Shown piece by piece: positions 54,950 through 62,923 of a DNA stretch of 64,000 bases. The notes beneath the pieces were generated by a model. It saw only the letters and a list, made by a program, of their open reading frames with translations. It had not been told where the DNA came from and made no database searches. The DNA is from Shinella sp. WSJ-2 (GTDB taxonomy: Bacteria; Pseudomonadota; Alphaproteobacteria; Rhizobiales; Rhizobiaceae): contig NZ_QWBU01000004.1 of assembly GCF_003432075.1 (NCBI RefSeq), forward strand, positions 248,001 through 312,000. The letters are read 5' to 3'. The translations under genes and the position numbers were made by a program. Every line of letters begins with the position of its first letter. Position 1 is the stretch's first letter.

Positions 54950-55714
54950 CTAGCCGTTGAGGAACTTCTTGAGGAAGCTGCGGGTGCGTTCCTGCACCGG
55001 ATTTCGGAAGAGATCGTCGGGCTTGCCCTCCTCGACGACCGCGCCATCCGCCATGAAGATCACCCGGTCGGCGACTTCGGCGGCAAAGCGCATTTCGTGA
55101 GTGACGATCACCATGGTCATGTGCTCGGCCGCAAGCTGCTTCATGACGAGGTTCACCTCGTCCACCAGCTCCGGATCGAGCGCCGAGGTCGCCTCGTCGA
55201 ACAGCATCACCTTCGGCTGCATGGCGAGTGCCCGGGCAATGGCGACGCGCTGCTTCTGGCCGCCGGAGAGACGAGCGGGGAAGGCATCGATCTTGTCGGC
55301 AAGACCCACCTTGTCGAGCATCTTGAGCGCAAGCGCTCGGGCATCCGCTTTCGCCATGCCCTTCAGCTTCATCGGCGCGATGGCGATATTTTCCGCCACG
55401 CTCAGATGCGGAAAGAGGTTAAAATGCTGGAACACCATGCCCATCTGTTGGCGCACGCTGTTGATGTGCTTTTCGAAGGCCCGGCGGGCAAGCGTCTGGT
55501 TGACCTGCACGCCATCCAGCCACACCTCGCCGCCATCCAGCGTTTCGAGATGGTTGATCGAGCGCAGCAGCGTGCTCTTGCCCGAACCGCTCGGGCCGAT
55601 CACGGCGACGATCTGGCCGCGCGCCACGCTGAAATCGATGCCCTTCAGCACCTCCAGCGGCCCGAAGAATTTGCGCGCGCCGCGCACCTCGATCATCGGA
55701 CGGACATCGGTCAT
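54950..55714 (-). CDS. Polar amino acid ABC transporter ATP-binding protein
   Basis: A 254-residue GlnQ/HisP-type ATPase. GPSGSGKST near residue 36, [15 protein letters not shown] near 148, [12 protein letters not shown] near 168 and the switch histidine in VTHEMRFA are present. It overlaps the permease gene by 4 bases. It powers uptake of the compound bound by the protein at 57100. Confidence 0.92.
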   Translation of the reverse strand: MTDVRPMIEVRGARKFFGPLEVLKGIDFSVARGQIVAVIGPSGSGKSTLLRSINHLETLDGGEVWLDGVQVNQTLARRAFEKHINSVRQQMGMVFQHFNLFPHLSVAENIAIAPMKLKGMAKADARALALKMLDKVGLADKIDAFPARLSGGQKQRVAIARALAMQPKVMLFDEATSALDPELVDEVNLVMKQLAAEHMTMVIVTHEMRFAAEVADRVIFMADGAVVEEGKPDDLFRNPVQERTRSFLKKFLNG

Positions 55715-56370
55715 CGCGAAAGCTCCACTTTCCGTTCGATCCCCCTAAGGACCGCTTCAAGAATGAGATTGAGGACGTAATAGAGGGCGGCCGCCGTCAG
55801 GTAGAATTCGAAGGGCCGGTAGGTCTCGCTGATGACGAGCTGAGCGCTGTGAACCAGTTCGGCGATGCCGATCATCGAGACGATCGAGCTCTCCTTGAGC
55901 AGGGCGATCATCATGTTGCCGACGGCCGGCACCGTGTTGCGCAGCGCCTGCGGCACGACGATATAGAACCGCGTCTGCCAGGCGCCGAAGCCGAGCGAGC
56001 GTGCCGCCTCCGTCTGCCCCTTGTCGAGCGACGCAATGCCGGCGCGAAAGATGTCGGCATTGTAGACGGCGAAATGCAGGCTGAGGCCGATGATGCCGGA
56101 CCAGAGAGCCGGAATGTCGATACCGATCTGCACGAGGCCGAAATAGATCAGGAACAGCTGCAAGAGCAGCGGCGTCCCCATGAAGAGCCACATGAAGAGG
56201 CGCACGGGATAGCGCACCAGGGGCGAGGCATAGAGCACGATAAGGGCAAAGCCCATGCCCGCGACGATGCTGAAGAGGGCGGAGACGACCGAAATGACGA
56301 CCGTCCACCACAGGCCCTTGCCGATCAGCGGCAGGTATTCCGGTACGATACTGAAATCGAGACCCTGCAT
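55711..56370 (-). CDS. Polar amino acid ABC transporter permease
   Basis: A 219-residue HisM/GlnP-type permease with about five hydrophobic segments and the motif [22 protein letters not shown]-like coupling loop near residue 125. It is paired with the permease at 56374 after a 3-base gap. Confidence 0.9.
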   Translation of the reverse strand: MQGLDFSIVPEYLPLIGKGLWWTVVISVVSALFSIVAGMGFALIVLYASPLVRYPVRLFMWLFMGTPLLLQLFLIYFGLVQIGIDIPALWSGIIGLSLHFAVYNADIFRAGIASLDKGQTEAARSLGFGAWQTRFYIVVPQALRNTVPAVGNMMIALLKESSIVSMIGIAELVHSAQLVISETYRPFEFYLTAAALYYVLNLILEAVLRGIERKVELSR

Positions 56371-56373
56371 GGC

Positions 56374-57024
56374 TTACGCCTCCTCGGCATAGGCGCGGTC
56401 GAGCCAGTCGATGACGAGCGTCAAGCCATAGACCATGATCATGTAGAGCACTGCCGTCACCGCGAAGATCTCGAAGGGTTTGTAGGTGGAGCCGATGAAG
56501 CGCTGCGCCGTATAGGTGAGTTCCACCACCGAGATGGTGGCGACGAGCGCCGTGCCCTTGACCAGCGCCACGGCATTGACGCCGAGCGGACGGATCATCA
56601 GCTTGGCCGCCTGCGGCAGCACGATCCAGCGCATGGACTGACCCTCGCCGAAGCCAAGCGAGCGCGCCGCCTCCATCTGCCCGCGATCGACCGACAGCAC
56701 GCCGCCACGGATCGATTCCGCCATGTAGGCCGCGATGTTGAGGCCAAGCGCGATGGCGCCTGCCGCAAACGGTTCGAGCTGGATGCCGAGTTGCGGACCG
56801 CCAAAATAGAGCAGGAAGATCTGGAGAAGCGCCGGCGTGCCGCGGAAGACGCTGACATAGGCAGCCCCGAAGAAGCGCAACACCGCGAGATGAGAAAGCC
56901 GCAGGCTCGCGATCAGCGCTGCCACGGCAAGGCCGAGGACCAGCGAAAGCAGCGAAATCTGAACGGTCGTCCAGGCCGCCTGGACGAAGACAGGGATGAT
57001 GCGGCCGATGAGAGCGATGTCCAT
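56374..57024 (-). CDS. Polar amino acid ABC transporter permease
   Basis: A 216-residue HisQ/GlnP-type permease. The coupling loop ARSLGFGEGQSMRWIVLPQA lies near residue 120, and about five hydrophobic segments are visible. The membrane channel is expected to be a heterodimer with the 55711 product. Confidence 0.9.
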   Translation of the reverse strand: MDIALIGRIIPVFVQAAWTTVQISLLSLVLGLAVAALIASLRLSHLAVLRFFGAAYVSVFRGTPALLQIFLLYFGGPQLGIQLEPFAAGAIALGLNIAAYMAESIRGGVLSVDRGQMEAARSLGFGEGQSMRWIVLPQAAKLMIRPLGVNAVALVKGTALVATISVVELTYTAQRFIGSTYKPFEIFAVTAVLYMIMVYGLTLVIDWLDRAYAEEA

Positions 57025-57052
57025 TCCCGGATCCTCGGCAGTCGGTCAGGCC

Positions 57053-57074
57053 GCCGGCGGGTTTTCCCGCCGGC
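57053..57074 (-). other. Intercistronic hairpin after the amino acid-binding protein gene
   Basis: GCCGGCGGG (57053-57061) pairs with CCCGCCGGC (57066-57074) around a 4-base TTTT loop (AAAA in the leftward message). It lies between the binding-protein stop and the permease start, like the hairpins after the three other binding-protein genes of the window. Confidence 0.65.
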
Positions 57075-57099
57075 CAGCCGTCTCAGGATGCGAAAACGA

Positions 57100-57885
57100 T
57101 CAGCGGATGTCCGAGCCGATCCACTTCATGGCGATAGCCTCATAGGTGCCGTCGGCCATCATGTCGTCGAGCGCCTTCTGCATGGCGGCCTTCAGTTCGG
57201 GATTGCCCTTGCGGATGGCGATGCCGATCTTGTCCTCGGTGCCGGCGAATTCCGGCACGTCGAGCTTGGTGAACTTCTCGCCAGTTTCCTTGATGGCGAT
57301 TGACACCGGAACGGCATCGACGATCATCGCCTGAATACGGCCGGCCTTCAGCTCGAGGAAGAGTTCGGGCAGGCCCTTATAGGTGCGGATTTCCCAGCCG
57401 CCGCGCTCGCGGGCCCACTTTTCGTGGGTTTCACCGAGCGTCACGCCGATGGTCTTGTCCTTGAGGTCGTCGATCGACTTGACGTCGGAGCCATCCAGCA
57501 CAAAGACGCCTCGGCCGGACTTGTAGTAGGGACCGACGAAATCGACGGCCTTTTCACGCTCGGGCGTGATTGTCATGCTGCCGATGACCGAATCGTATTT
57601 TCCGGCGAGCAGGCCGGCGATGATGCCGTCCCAGGCGGTGCTGAGGCCGGTGCCCTTCACGCCGAGGCGCTTGGCGATCTCGTTGCCGATATCGACGTCG
57701 AAGCCGACGGTCTGGTTGCTGTCGTCGACGAAGCTGAAGGGCGGATAGGCGCCGCTGTTGGCGAACTTGAATTCACCGGCGGCCTTGATGGTTTCCAGGT
57801 CGTCGGCGCTCGCCGCAAAGGGCGTCGCGAGAACGGAGAAAGCAAGGCCGGCGGCCATGGCGCAGGATAGAAGGCTTTTGAGCAT
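57100..57885 (-). CDS. Periplasmic amino acid-binding protein, first gene of the amine operon
   Basis: A 261-residue family 3 binding protein. The signal peptide is about residues 1-25 (cleavage near AASA-D). FKFANSGAYPPFSFVDD opens the mature part and VGFDVDIGNEIAKRL follows. The ATG at 57885 has AAGGGGAA upstream. The class binds polar or basic amino acids and opine-like compounds. The enzymes downstream suggest an acetylated amine or amino acid, or its parent. Confidence 0.9.
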   Translation of the reverse strand: MLKSLLSCAMAAGLAFSVLATPFAASADDLETIKAAGEFKFANSGAYPPFSFVDDSNQTVGFDVDIGNEIAKRLGVKGTGLSTAWDGIIAGLLAGKYDSVIGSMTITPEREKAVDFVGPYYKSGRGVFVLDGSDVKSIDDLKDKTIGVTLGETHEKWARERGGWEIRTYKGLPELFLELKAGRIQAMIVDAVPVSIAIKETGEKFTKLDVPEFAGTEDKIGIAIRKGNPELKAAMQKALDDMMADGTYEAIAMKWIGSDIR

Positions 57886-57979
57886 GTCGTTCCCCTTGGT
57901 TGGCTGAGGGGAAGATCGGCCATGGTCATGCATTACACAAATAGATAGTCACAATACCAAGCATTCCATAAAGGAATGA

Positions 57980-58897
57980 TCAGTCCGCCCATTCCGGATC
58001 GGTCGTGAAGGCGATGGTCAGCCAGCGATCCGGCCCTTCATCGCCGATGGCGAGGCCGATTTCGTCGCGGATATCGTCCCAGTCCTGCAGTTTCTGTGCG
58101 GGAAAATTTTCCGGCACGATGAAATAGAGTTCGATCTGACGACCGCGGCCGACGCGGGCGACGTAAGCCCGGTAGGACAGGAAACCGTGCTTCTCGACGA
58201 TCGCCTTTGCGACCGTATCGACATGGCCTTTCAGGTCCGAGGGCGTGACGAGCAGGATATCGGCCAGCGCCTGGCGGATCGTGCCGGCGGGAATGGGAAT
58301 GATGACGAGGCAGACGAGCGCCAGCGCCACCGGGTCGATATAGGGCGACAGCCATTCGTGCTCGGTGCCCTGGATGAAATAGCCGATGACGAAGGCGACG
58401 AGCAGCGCGCTGGTCAGCCCCGCCGACATGATCCAGGCCTTAGCGTCGAGCGCCACGAAATCCGACTGGATGGTGCGGTTCGCCCGCGTGCCGACGATTG
58501 CCATGACGACGGTGACGATGATGGTGAGCACGGCATAGATGATGGCCTGGTCGAAATCGAGCGGCCGGCCGCCATCCATGATCGAGCCGATGGCGTTGAT
58601 CAAGGCGTAGATCGCCGCACCCGTCAGCATGATGCCGTTCAAGCCGAGCACCATGGGCTCCAGATGCCAGAAGCCCATGGTGAAATGCTTGACGAAACGC
58701 CCGCTGCCGGAGGCCGAAGCGGCGATGAGATTGGAGACGAGCAGGGCGACAATCGTCATGACCGCATCCGTCAGCGCATAGACGCCGTCGAAGACGATGG
58801 CGAAAGAGCCCGAGAGGATGCCGAACAGGATGCCGACGCCGGCCAGCACGATGGTGACCGCAATCGAAATGCGCAACAGCCCCTGTTCCGTCTGCAT
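57980..58897 (-). CDS. Cation diffusion facilitator-like membrane protein with altered metal site
   Basis: A 305-residue six-segment protein of the CDF family with a cytoplasmic C-terminal domain from about residue 215. The usual helix-2 motif HxxxD reads Y40-ALT-D44, preceded by Asp37. In helix 5, where HxxxD is expected, the sequence is DAKAWIMSAG (151-160), without His or Asp in the key places. Zinc transport as in YiiP is therefore doubtful. The DP in SPYIDPVALALV is kept. Confidence 0.75.
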   Translation of the reverse strand: MQTEQGLLRISIAVTIVLAGVGILFGILSGSFAIVFDGVYALTDAVMTIVALLVSNLIAASASGSGRFVKHFTMGFWHLEPMVLGLNGIMLTGAAIYALINAIGSIMDGGRPLDFDQAIIYAVLTIIVTVVMAIVGTRANRTIQSDFVALDAKAWIMSAGLTSALLVAFVIGYFIQGTEHEWLSPYIDPVALALVCLVIIPIPAGTIRQALADILLVTPSDLKGHVDTVAKAIVEKHGFLSYRAYVARVGRGRQIELYFIVPENFPAQKLQDWDDIRDEIGLAIGDEGPDRWLTIAFTTDPEWAD

Positions 58898-59102
58898 GGT
58901 TCAGTCTTTCTGTGCTTGTGATGGTCTATGCTTATAGAACACTTACCGGAAAGGTGGCTACGGACCTTCTGGAGGGGGTATTGGCGCGCCAGCGCCGCGC
59001 ACTGACAAATTCCATCTTCTGCATGATAGGGATTTGTACATTTAATTTTCAAATGGCGCGCCCGTTTGCTAATTTCGCCGGCACAAACTCACGGGATGGC
59101 GC

Positions 59103-59771
59103 ATGCTGAAATTCTCCCTGCTGTCGGCCTGGCTCTTCCTCGCAGCCCTCTCGTCTCCCCTTCGTGCCGCCGGTGATGTCATGGACCTTCAATTGCACAA
59201 GGCCGCCGCCGCCAATGATGTGGCCGCGATCACAGCCCTGCTCGGCAAGGGGGCCGATATCGACGCGCGCGACGGCAGCGGTGCCACCGCCCTTCTCGTC
59301 GCCACCCACGCGAATAAAATCGATGCCGCCCGCGTGCTGATCGAGGCCGGTGCGGACGTCAACGCCAAGGACGGCATCGAGGACAGCGCCTATCTCTATG
59401 CCGGTGCGCGCGGCCATCTGGAAATCCTGAAACTGACGCTCGCCCACGGTGCCGATCTCAAGAGCATCAACCGTTACGGCGGCACGGCGCTCATTCCCGC
59501 CTCCGAGCGCGGCCATGTCGAGACAGTCGAGACTCTTATCAAGGCCGGCGTCAACGTCGACCACGTCAACCGGCTCGGCTGGACGGCGCTTCTCGAGGCC
59601 ATCATCCTCGGCGACGGCGGCCAGCGCCATGTCGAGATCGTCGATCTGCTGATCAAGGCCGGCGCTAATGTGAACCTCGCGGACAATGACGGCGTGACGC
59701 CCCTCAAGCATGCGCGCGGGCGCGGCTATAGCAAGATCGTCGCGCTTCTTGAAAAGGCAGGGGCGAAATAA
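59103..59771 (+). CDS. Exported ankyrin-repeat protein
   Basis: A 222-residue protein with a signal peptide (residues 1-21, LSSPLRAAG region) and about five ankyrin repeats, for example DARDGSGATALLVATHANKI and NLADNDGVTPLKHARGRG. It is probably periplasmic. No partner is evident; the next gene starts 79 bases on. Such small ankyrin proteins are common in rhizobia, sometimes near catalase or peptidase genes, and the function here is unknown. Confidence 0.78.
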   Translation: MLKFSLLSAWLFLAALSSPLRAAGDVMDLQLHKAAAANDVAAITALLGKGADIDARDGSGATALLVATHANKIDAARVLIEAGADVNAKDGIEDSAYLYAGARGHLEILKLTLAHGADLKSINRYGGTALIPASERGHVETVETLIKAGVNVDHVNRLGWTALLEAIILGDGGQRHVEIVDLLIKAGANVNLADNDGVTPLKHARGRGYSKIVALLEKAGAK

Positions 59772-59849
59772 CGCCTTCAAGATCGGCGCGGCAGCCCAGG
59801 CCGCGCCCATAAAAAAATCGGAAACACTCACAGCAAAGGGCCTGAGACG

Positions 59850-60686
59850 ATGCAACGCAGCTACTATTCCTCCCTCGGCGGCCATCCGCCGCAGAGCGAC
59901 CTCCTAACCGGCCGCGCCGTCTTCACCGAAGCCTATGCAGTGCTGCCCAAGGGCACGATGCAGGACATCGTCACAAGCTTCCTGCCCTTTTGGGACAATA
60001 CGCGGCTCTGGGTCATCGCGCGCCCGCTTTCCGGCTTCGCCGAGACCTTCTCGCAATATGTCATGGAAGTGGCGCCGGGTGGCGGCAGCGACAATCCGGA
60101 ACAGGATCCCGATGCCGAAGGCGTGCTCTTCGTTGTCGATGGCACGGTGGAGTTGACGATCCCGACCGGCACGCACACGCTGGAGCCGGGCGGCTACGCC
60201 TTCCTGCCGCCGAGACTGAAATGGTCGCTGCGCAACCGCTCCGGCGCCCATGCCCGCTTCCACTGGATCCGCAAGTCCTATGAGGCCGTCGAGGGACTGC
60301 CGCATCCCGAGCCGCTGATCCTCAACGAAAAGGACATCAAGCCGTCGGAAATGCCCGGAACAAATGGCGGCTGGGCGACGACCCGCTTCGTCGATCCGAA
60401 CGACCTGCGCCACGACATGCATGTGACCATCGTCACGCTGATGCCCGGCGCCGTCATTCCCTTCGCCGAAACCCATGTCATGGAGCACGGTCTCTACGTG
60501 CTGCAGGGCAAGGCGGTTTACCGCCTCAACCAGGACTGGGTGGAGGTGGAAGCCGGCGACTTCATGTGGCTGCGCGCCTTCTGCCCGCAGGCCTGCTATG
60601 CCGGCGGCCCCGGCCCGTTCCGCTACCTGCTCTACAAGGACGTCAACCGCCATGCGGCGCTGAAGCCGTTCGGCGGCCGTCGCTGA
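59850..60686 (+). CDS. allE: (S)-ureidoglycine aminohydrolase
   Basis: A 278-residue bicupin. The N-terminal cupin contains GVLFVVDGTVELTIP and the C-terminal cupin contains the manganese site region IPFAETHVMEHGLYVLQGKA and YRLNQDWVEVEAGDFMW. This is the AllE/YlbA family, which releases ammonia from (S)-ureidoglycine after allantoate breakdown. No other purine-catabolic gene lies in the window. A rho-independent terminator follows. Confidence 0.87.
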   Translation: MQRSYYSSLGGHPPQSDLLTGRAVFTEAYAVLPKGTMQDIVTSFLPFWDNTRLWVIARPLSGFAETFSQYVMEVAPGGGSDNPEQDPDAEGVLFVVDGTVELTIPTGTHTLEPGGYAFLPPRLKWSLRNRSGAHARFHWIRKSYEAVEGLPHPEPLILNEKDIKPSEMPGTNGGWATTRFVDPNDLRHDMHVTIVTLMPGAVIPFAETHVMEHGLYVLQGKAVYRLNQDWVEVEAGDFMWLRAFCPQACYAGGPGPFRYLLYKDVNRHAALKPFGGRR

Positions 60687-60705
60687 TACCGGCAATTACC
60701 TTGAA

Positions 60706-60734
60706 GCCCGCGCCGTCACCGGCGCGGGCTTTTT
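60706..60734. terminator. Rho-independent terminator after allE
   Basis: GCCCGCGCCG and CGGCGCGGGC form a perfect 10-bp stem with a 4-base loop, followed by TTTTT. It ends allE and may also face the leftward MFS gene, which stops at 60738. Confidence 0.9.
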
Positions 60735-60737
60735 CGT

Positions 60738-61934
60738 TCAGCCGGCCGATGGCATAGCCACGGCGTAGTGGCGCGGATCGAAGCGCAGATAGAGCAGCGC
60801 CGTCACCAACACGCAGCCGAAATGCAGCAGCCAGCCGGCGGCGAAACCGCCCGTCCAGTCATGCAGCAGGGCAACCGCATAGGGGCCGAGTGCTGCGATG
60901 AGGAACCCGCCGCCCTGCATGAGGGCGGCCAGCGCGCCGGCCTGTTCGGGTCGCGGCAGATGATCGAGCGCGGTGACGATGGCCAGCGAAAAGCTACCGC
61001 CAAGGCCGGCGCCGCAAAGCCCCGCCCAGACCGCGGGTGCGGCCCCCGGCATGCTGGCCAGTCCGAAGAAGCCGATGAGCTGGAAGGCGATGGTCAGCCA
61101 CAGCCAGCGGCGGCGGTCGATATTGCCACGCGCCAATGTCGGCAGACTGAGAGCCGCGACCGCCTGGCAGGCGGCCATGACCGCGACGAGGCCGCTGCTG
61201 TCGGCGCTTGTCCAGCCCTGCGCCTGATAGTAAGGCGCGAGCCAGGCGATCATCGAGGAGTAACCGGCATTGACGAGGCCGAAGGCGGCCATCAGCACCC
61301 AGGTGCGCGGCCGTGCCAAAAGCCTGCGCGTCAACGTTCCATCCGGGCGGCTCGCCTGCACGTCCGAGAGGATGCGCCAGGCGGCGGCAAGAGCGATGGC
61401 GACCGGTACGGCGAGCCAGGCAAGGGCCGCCCGCCAGGAATAACCGGCATGGGTGAGAACTGGCATCAGCCGCGCGCCGAAGGCGCCGCCTGCCATGATC
61501 ATCGCGGAATAGAGGCCGGTGACAACGGGTACGCTTGCCGGGAAGCGCGCCTTGATGATGCCGGGAAAGGCCGCCTGGATGAAGGCGACGCCGATGCCGC
61601 AGAGCCCGGCCGTCGCAATCAGCGCGACACCGCTCCCGGCATAGAAGCGCAGCGCCGAGCCGGCTAGGAGAATGGCGAGCGCCACGAGCAAGCCCCGCCG
61701 CGTGCCGATGCGCACCTGCAATCCGGGCGCCACGAAGGCGCCGGCACCCATCAGAAACATCGGCAGCAGCGTCAGAAGCGACACGCCCTCCAATTCGAGG
61801 CCCGTATCCGCCACGATCTCGTTGAGAATGGGTGCGGGCGCGGCGATGAAGGGACGGAGGTTGAGAGCGACGAGGACGACCAGCCCGAGCATTGCCCAAT
61901 CACGAGCGGGGCGCGGTTGCGTGGTATCTGCCAT
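60738..61934 (-). CDS. MFS transporter, CynX/NimT (cyanate/nitroimidazole) family
   Basis: A 398-residue major facilitator with about twelve hydrophobic segments. LVVLVALNLRPFIAAPAPIL near the N-terminus is the CynX-family signature. The ATG at 61934 is preferred because the upstream extension is not hydrophobic. It is divergent from a LysR gene, the usual arrangement for a regulated exporter or importer. The substrate is unknown. Confidence 0.82.
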   Translation of the reverse strand: MADTTQPRPARDWAMLGLVVLVALNLRPFIAAPAPILNEIVADTGLELEGVSLLTLLPMFLMGAGAFVAPGLQVRIGTRRGLLVALAILLAGSALRFYAGSGVALIATAGLCGIGVAFIQAAFPGIIKARFPASVPVVTGLYSAMIMAGGAFGARLMPVLTHAGYSWRAALAWLAVPVAIALAAAWRILSDVQASRPDGTLTRRLLARPRTWVLMAAFGLVNAGYSSMIAWLAPYYQAQGWTSADSSGLVAVMAACQAVAALSLPTLARGNIDRRRWLWLTIAFQLIGFFGLASMPGAAPAVWAGLCGAGLGGSFSLAIVTALDHLPRPEQAGALAALMQGGGFLIAALGPYAVALLHDWTGGFAAGWLLHFGCVLVTALLYLRFDPRHYAVAMPSAG

Positions 61935-62065
61935 GGTTCGACTTTCTGCGGATGCCGGGCGGCTCGCGGGATCGCGCCACCCTCCCGCTATCGCTACCAT
62001 CCGCTTGAATCATGCGCAAATTACATGTTTAGATACCCATCATTCCGATTTTCGATGGAGGCATC

Positions 62066-62923
62066 GTGCTCGATCCGCGCCTGCTCCGGGCCTTCGTGGC
62101 GGTCGCCGATGCAGGCAGCTTCACCGCCGCCGCCGACCGCCTGCATATGACCCAGTCGACGATGAGCCAGCAGATCGCCCGTCTCGAGGAGGCGATCGGC
62201 CGCGACCTCGTCGATCGCGCCGCCCGCCCCGTACGCCTGACGGTGACGGGCGAGCGCCTGCTCGGCCATGCCCGGCGCATCCTCACGCTACAAAGCGAGG
62301 CGCTGACGCTGGTGGCCGAGACCTCAGGCACGACCTCGGTGCGCATCGGCATGCCCGACGACATCGCGACCCCTGAAATGGCCCGCGTCTTCGCCGCCTT
62401 CACCAAGCGCCACAGGCAAGCCCGGCTCGACGTCACCACCGGCCTGCGCTCCGACCTGACGCGGCGCTACCGGGCCGGCGAACTCGACATCGTGGTCTTG
62501 AAGGAGGACACGCCGACCGCCGACGCCTGGGCGAGCTTTGCCGAGCCGATCGCCTGGTACACGGCCGTGGACGCGGCGAGCGACCTTCCCGATCCCGTTC
62601 CGCTCGTCACCTTCCCGCCTGGCGGGCTCTATCGTGACGCGATGTTCGAGCGGCTGGAGCGCGAGCGGCGACGCTGGTACGTCGCCTTCACGTCCGCCAG
62701 CCTGCGCAACGTGCTGATGGCCATCGAAGCCGGGCTCGGGCTCTCCATGCTGCCGATCGACGCCGCCAAGGGATGGCGCATCAAGCCGCTGGCCGATTTC
62801 GCGCCGGAACCGCCCGTCGTCGCCTCGCTCTATTCCTGGGAACGGGGCGGCATCGTTGGCGAGCTTGCAACCGAGGTGCTCGATATCCTGCGGCGACATT
62901 TCGCCTACGATCAGGCCTTGTAG
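62066..62923 (+). CDS. LysR-family regulator
   Basis: A 285-residue LysR protein. The winged helix opens LDPRLLRAFVAVADAGSFTA and QSTMSQQIARLEEAIG follows. The GTG at 62066 has GGAGG 4 bases upstream. It probably controls the divergent MFS gene. The end overlaps the convergent matB by 13 bases. Confidence 0.85.
   Translation: MLDPRLLRAFVAVADAGSFTAAADRLHMTQSTMSQQIARLEEAIGRDLVDRAARPVRLTVTGERLLGHARRILTLQSEALTLVAETSGTTSVRIGMPDDIATPEMARVFAAFTKRHRQARLDVTTGLRSDLTRRYRAGELDIVVLKEDTPTADAWASFAEPIAWYTAVDAASDLPDPVPLVTFPPGGLYRDAMFERLERERRRWYVAFTSASLRNVLMAIEAGLGLSMLPIDAAKGWRIKPLADFAPEPPVVASLYSWERGGIVGELATEVLDILRRHFAYDQAL

Noticed and set aside
55849-57303. 484-codon rightward frame opposite the two permeases and the binding-protein gene
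   Set aside because: It spans three well-supported leftward genes and their hairpin; its protein is compositionally abnormal.
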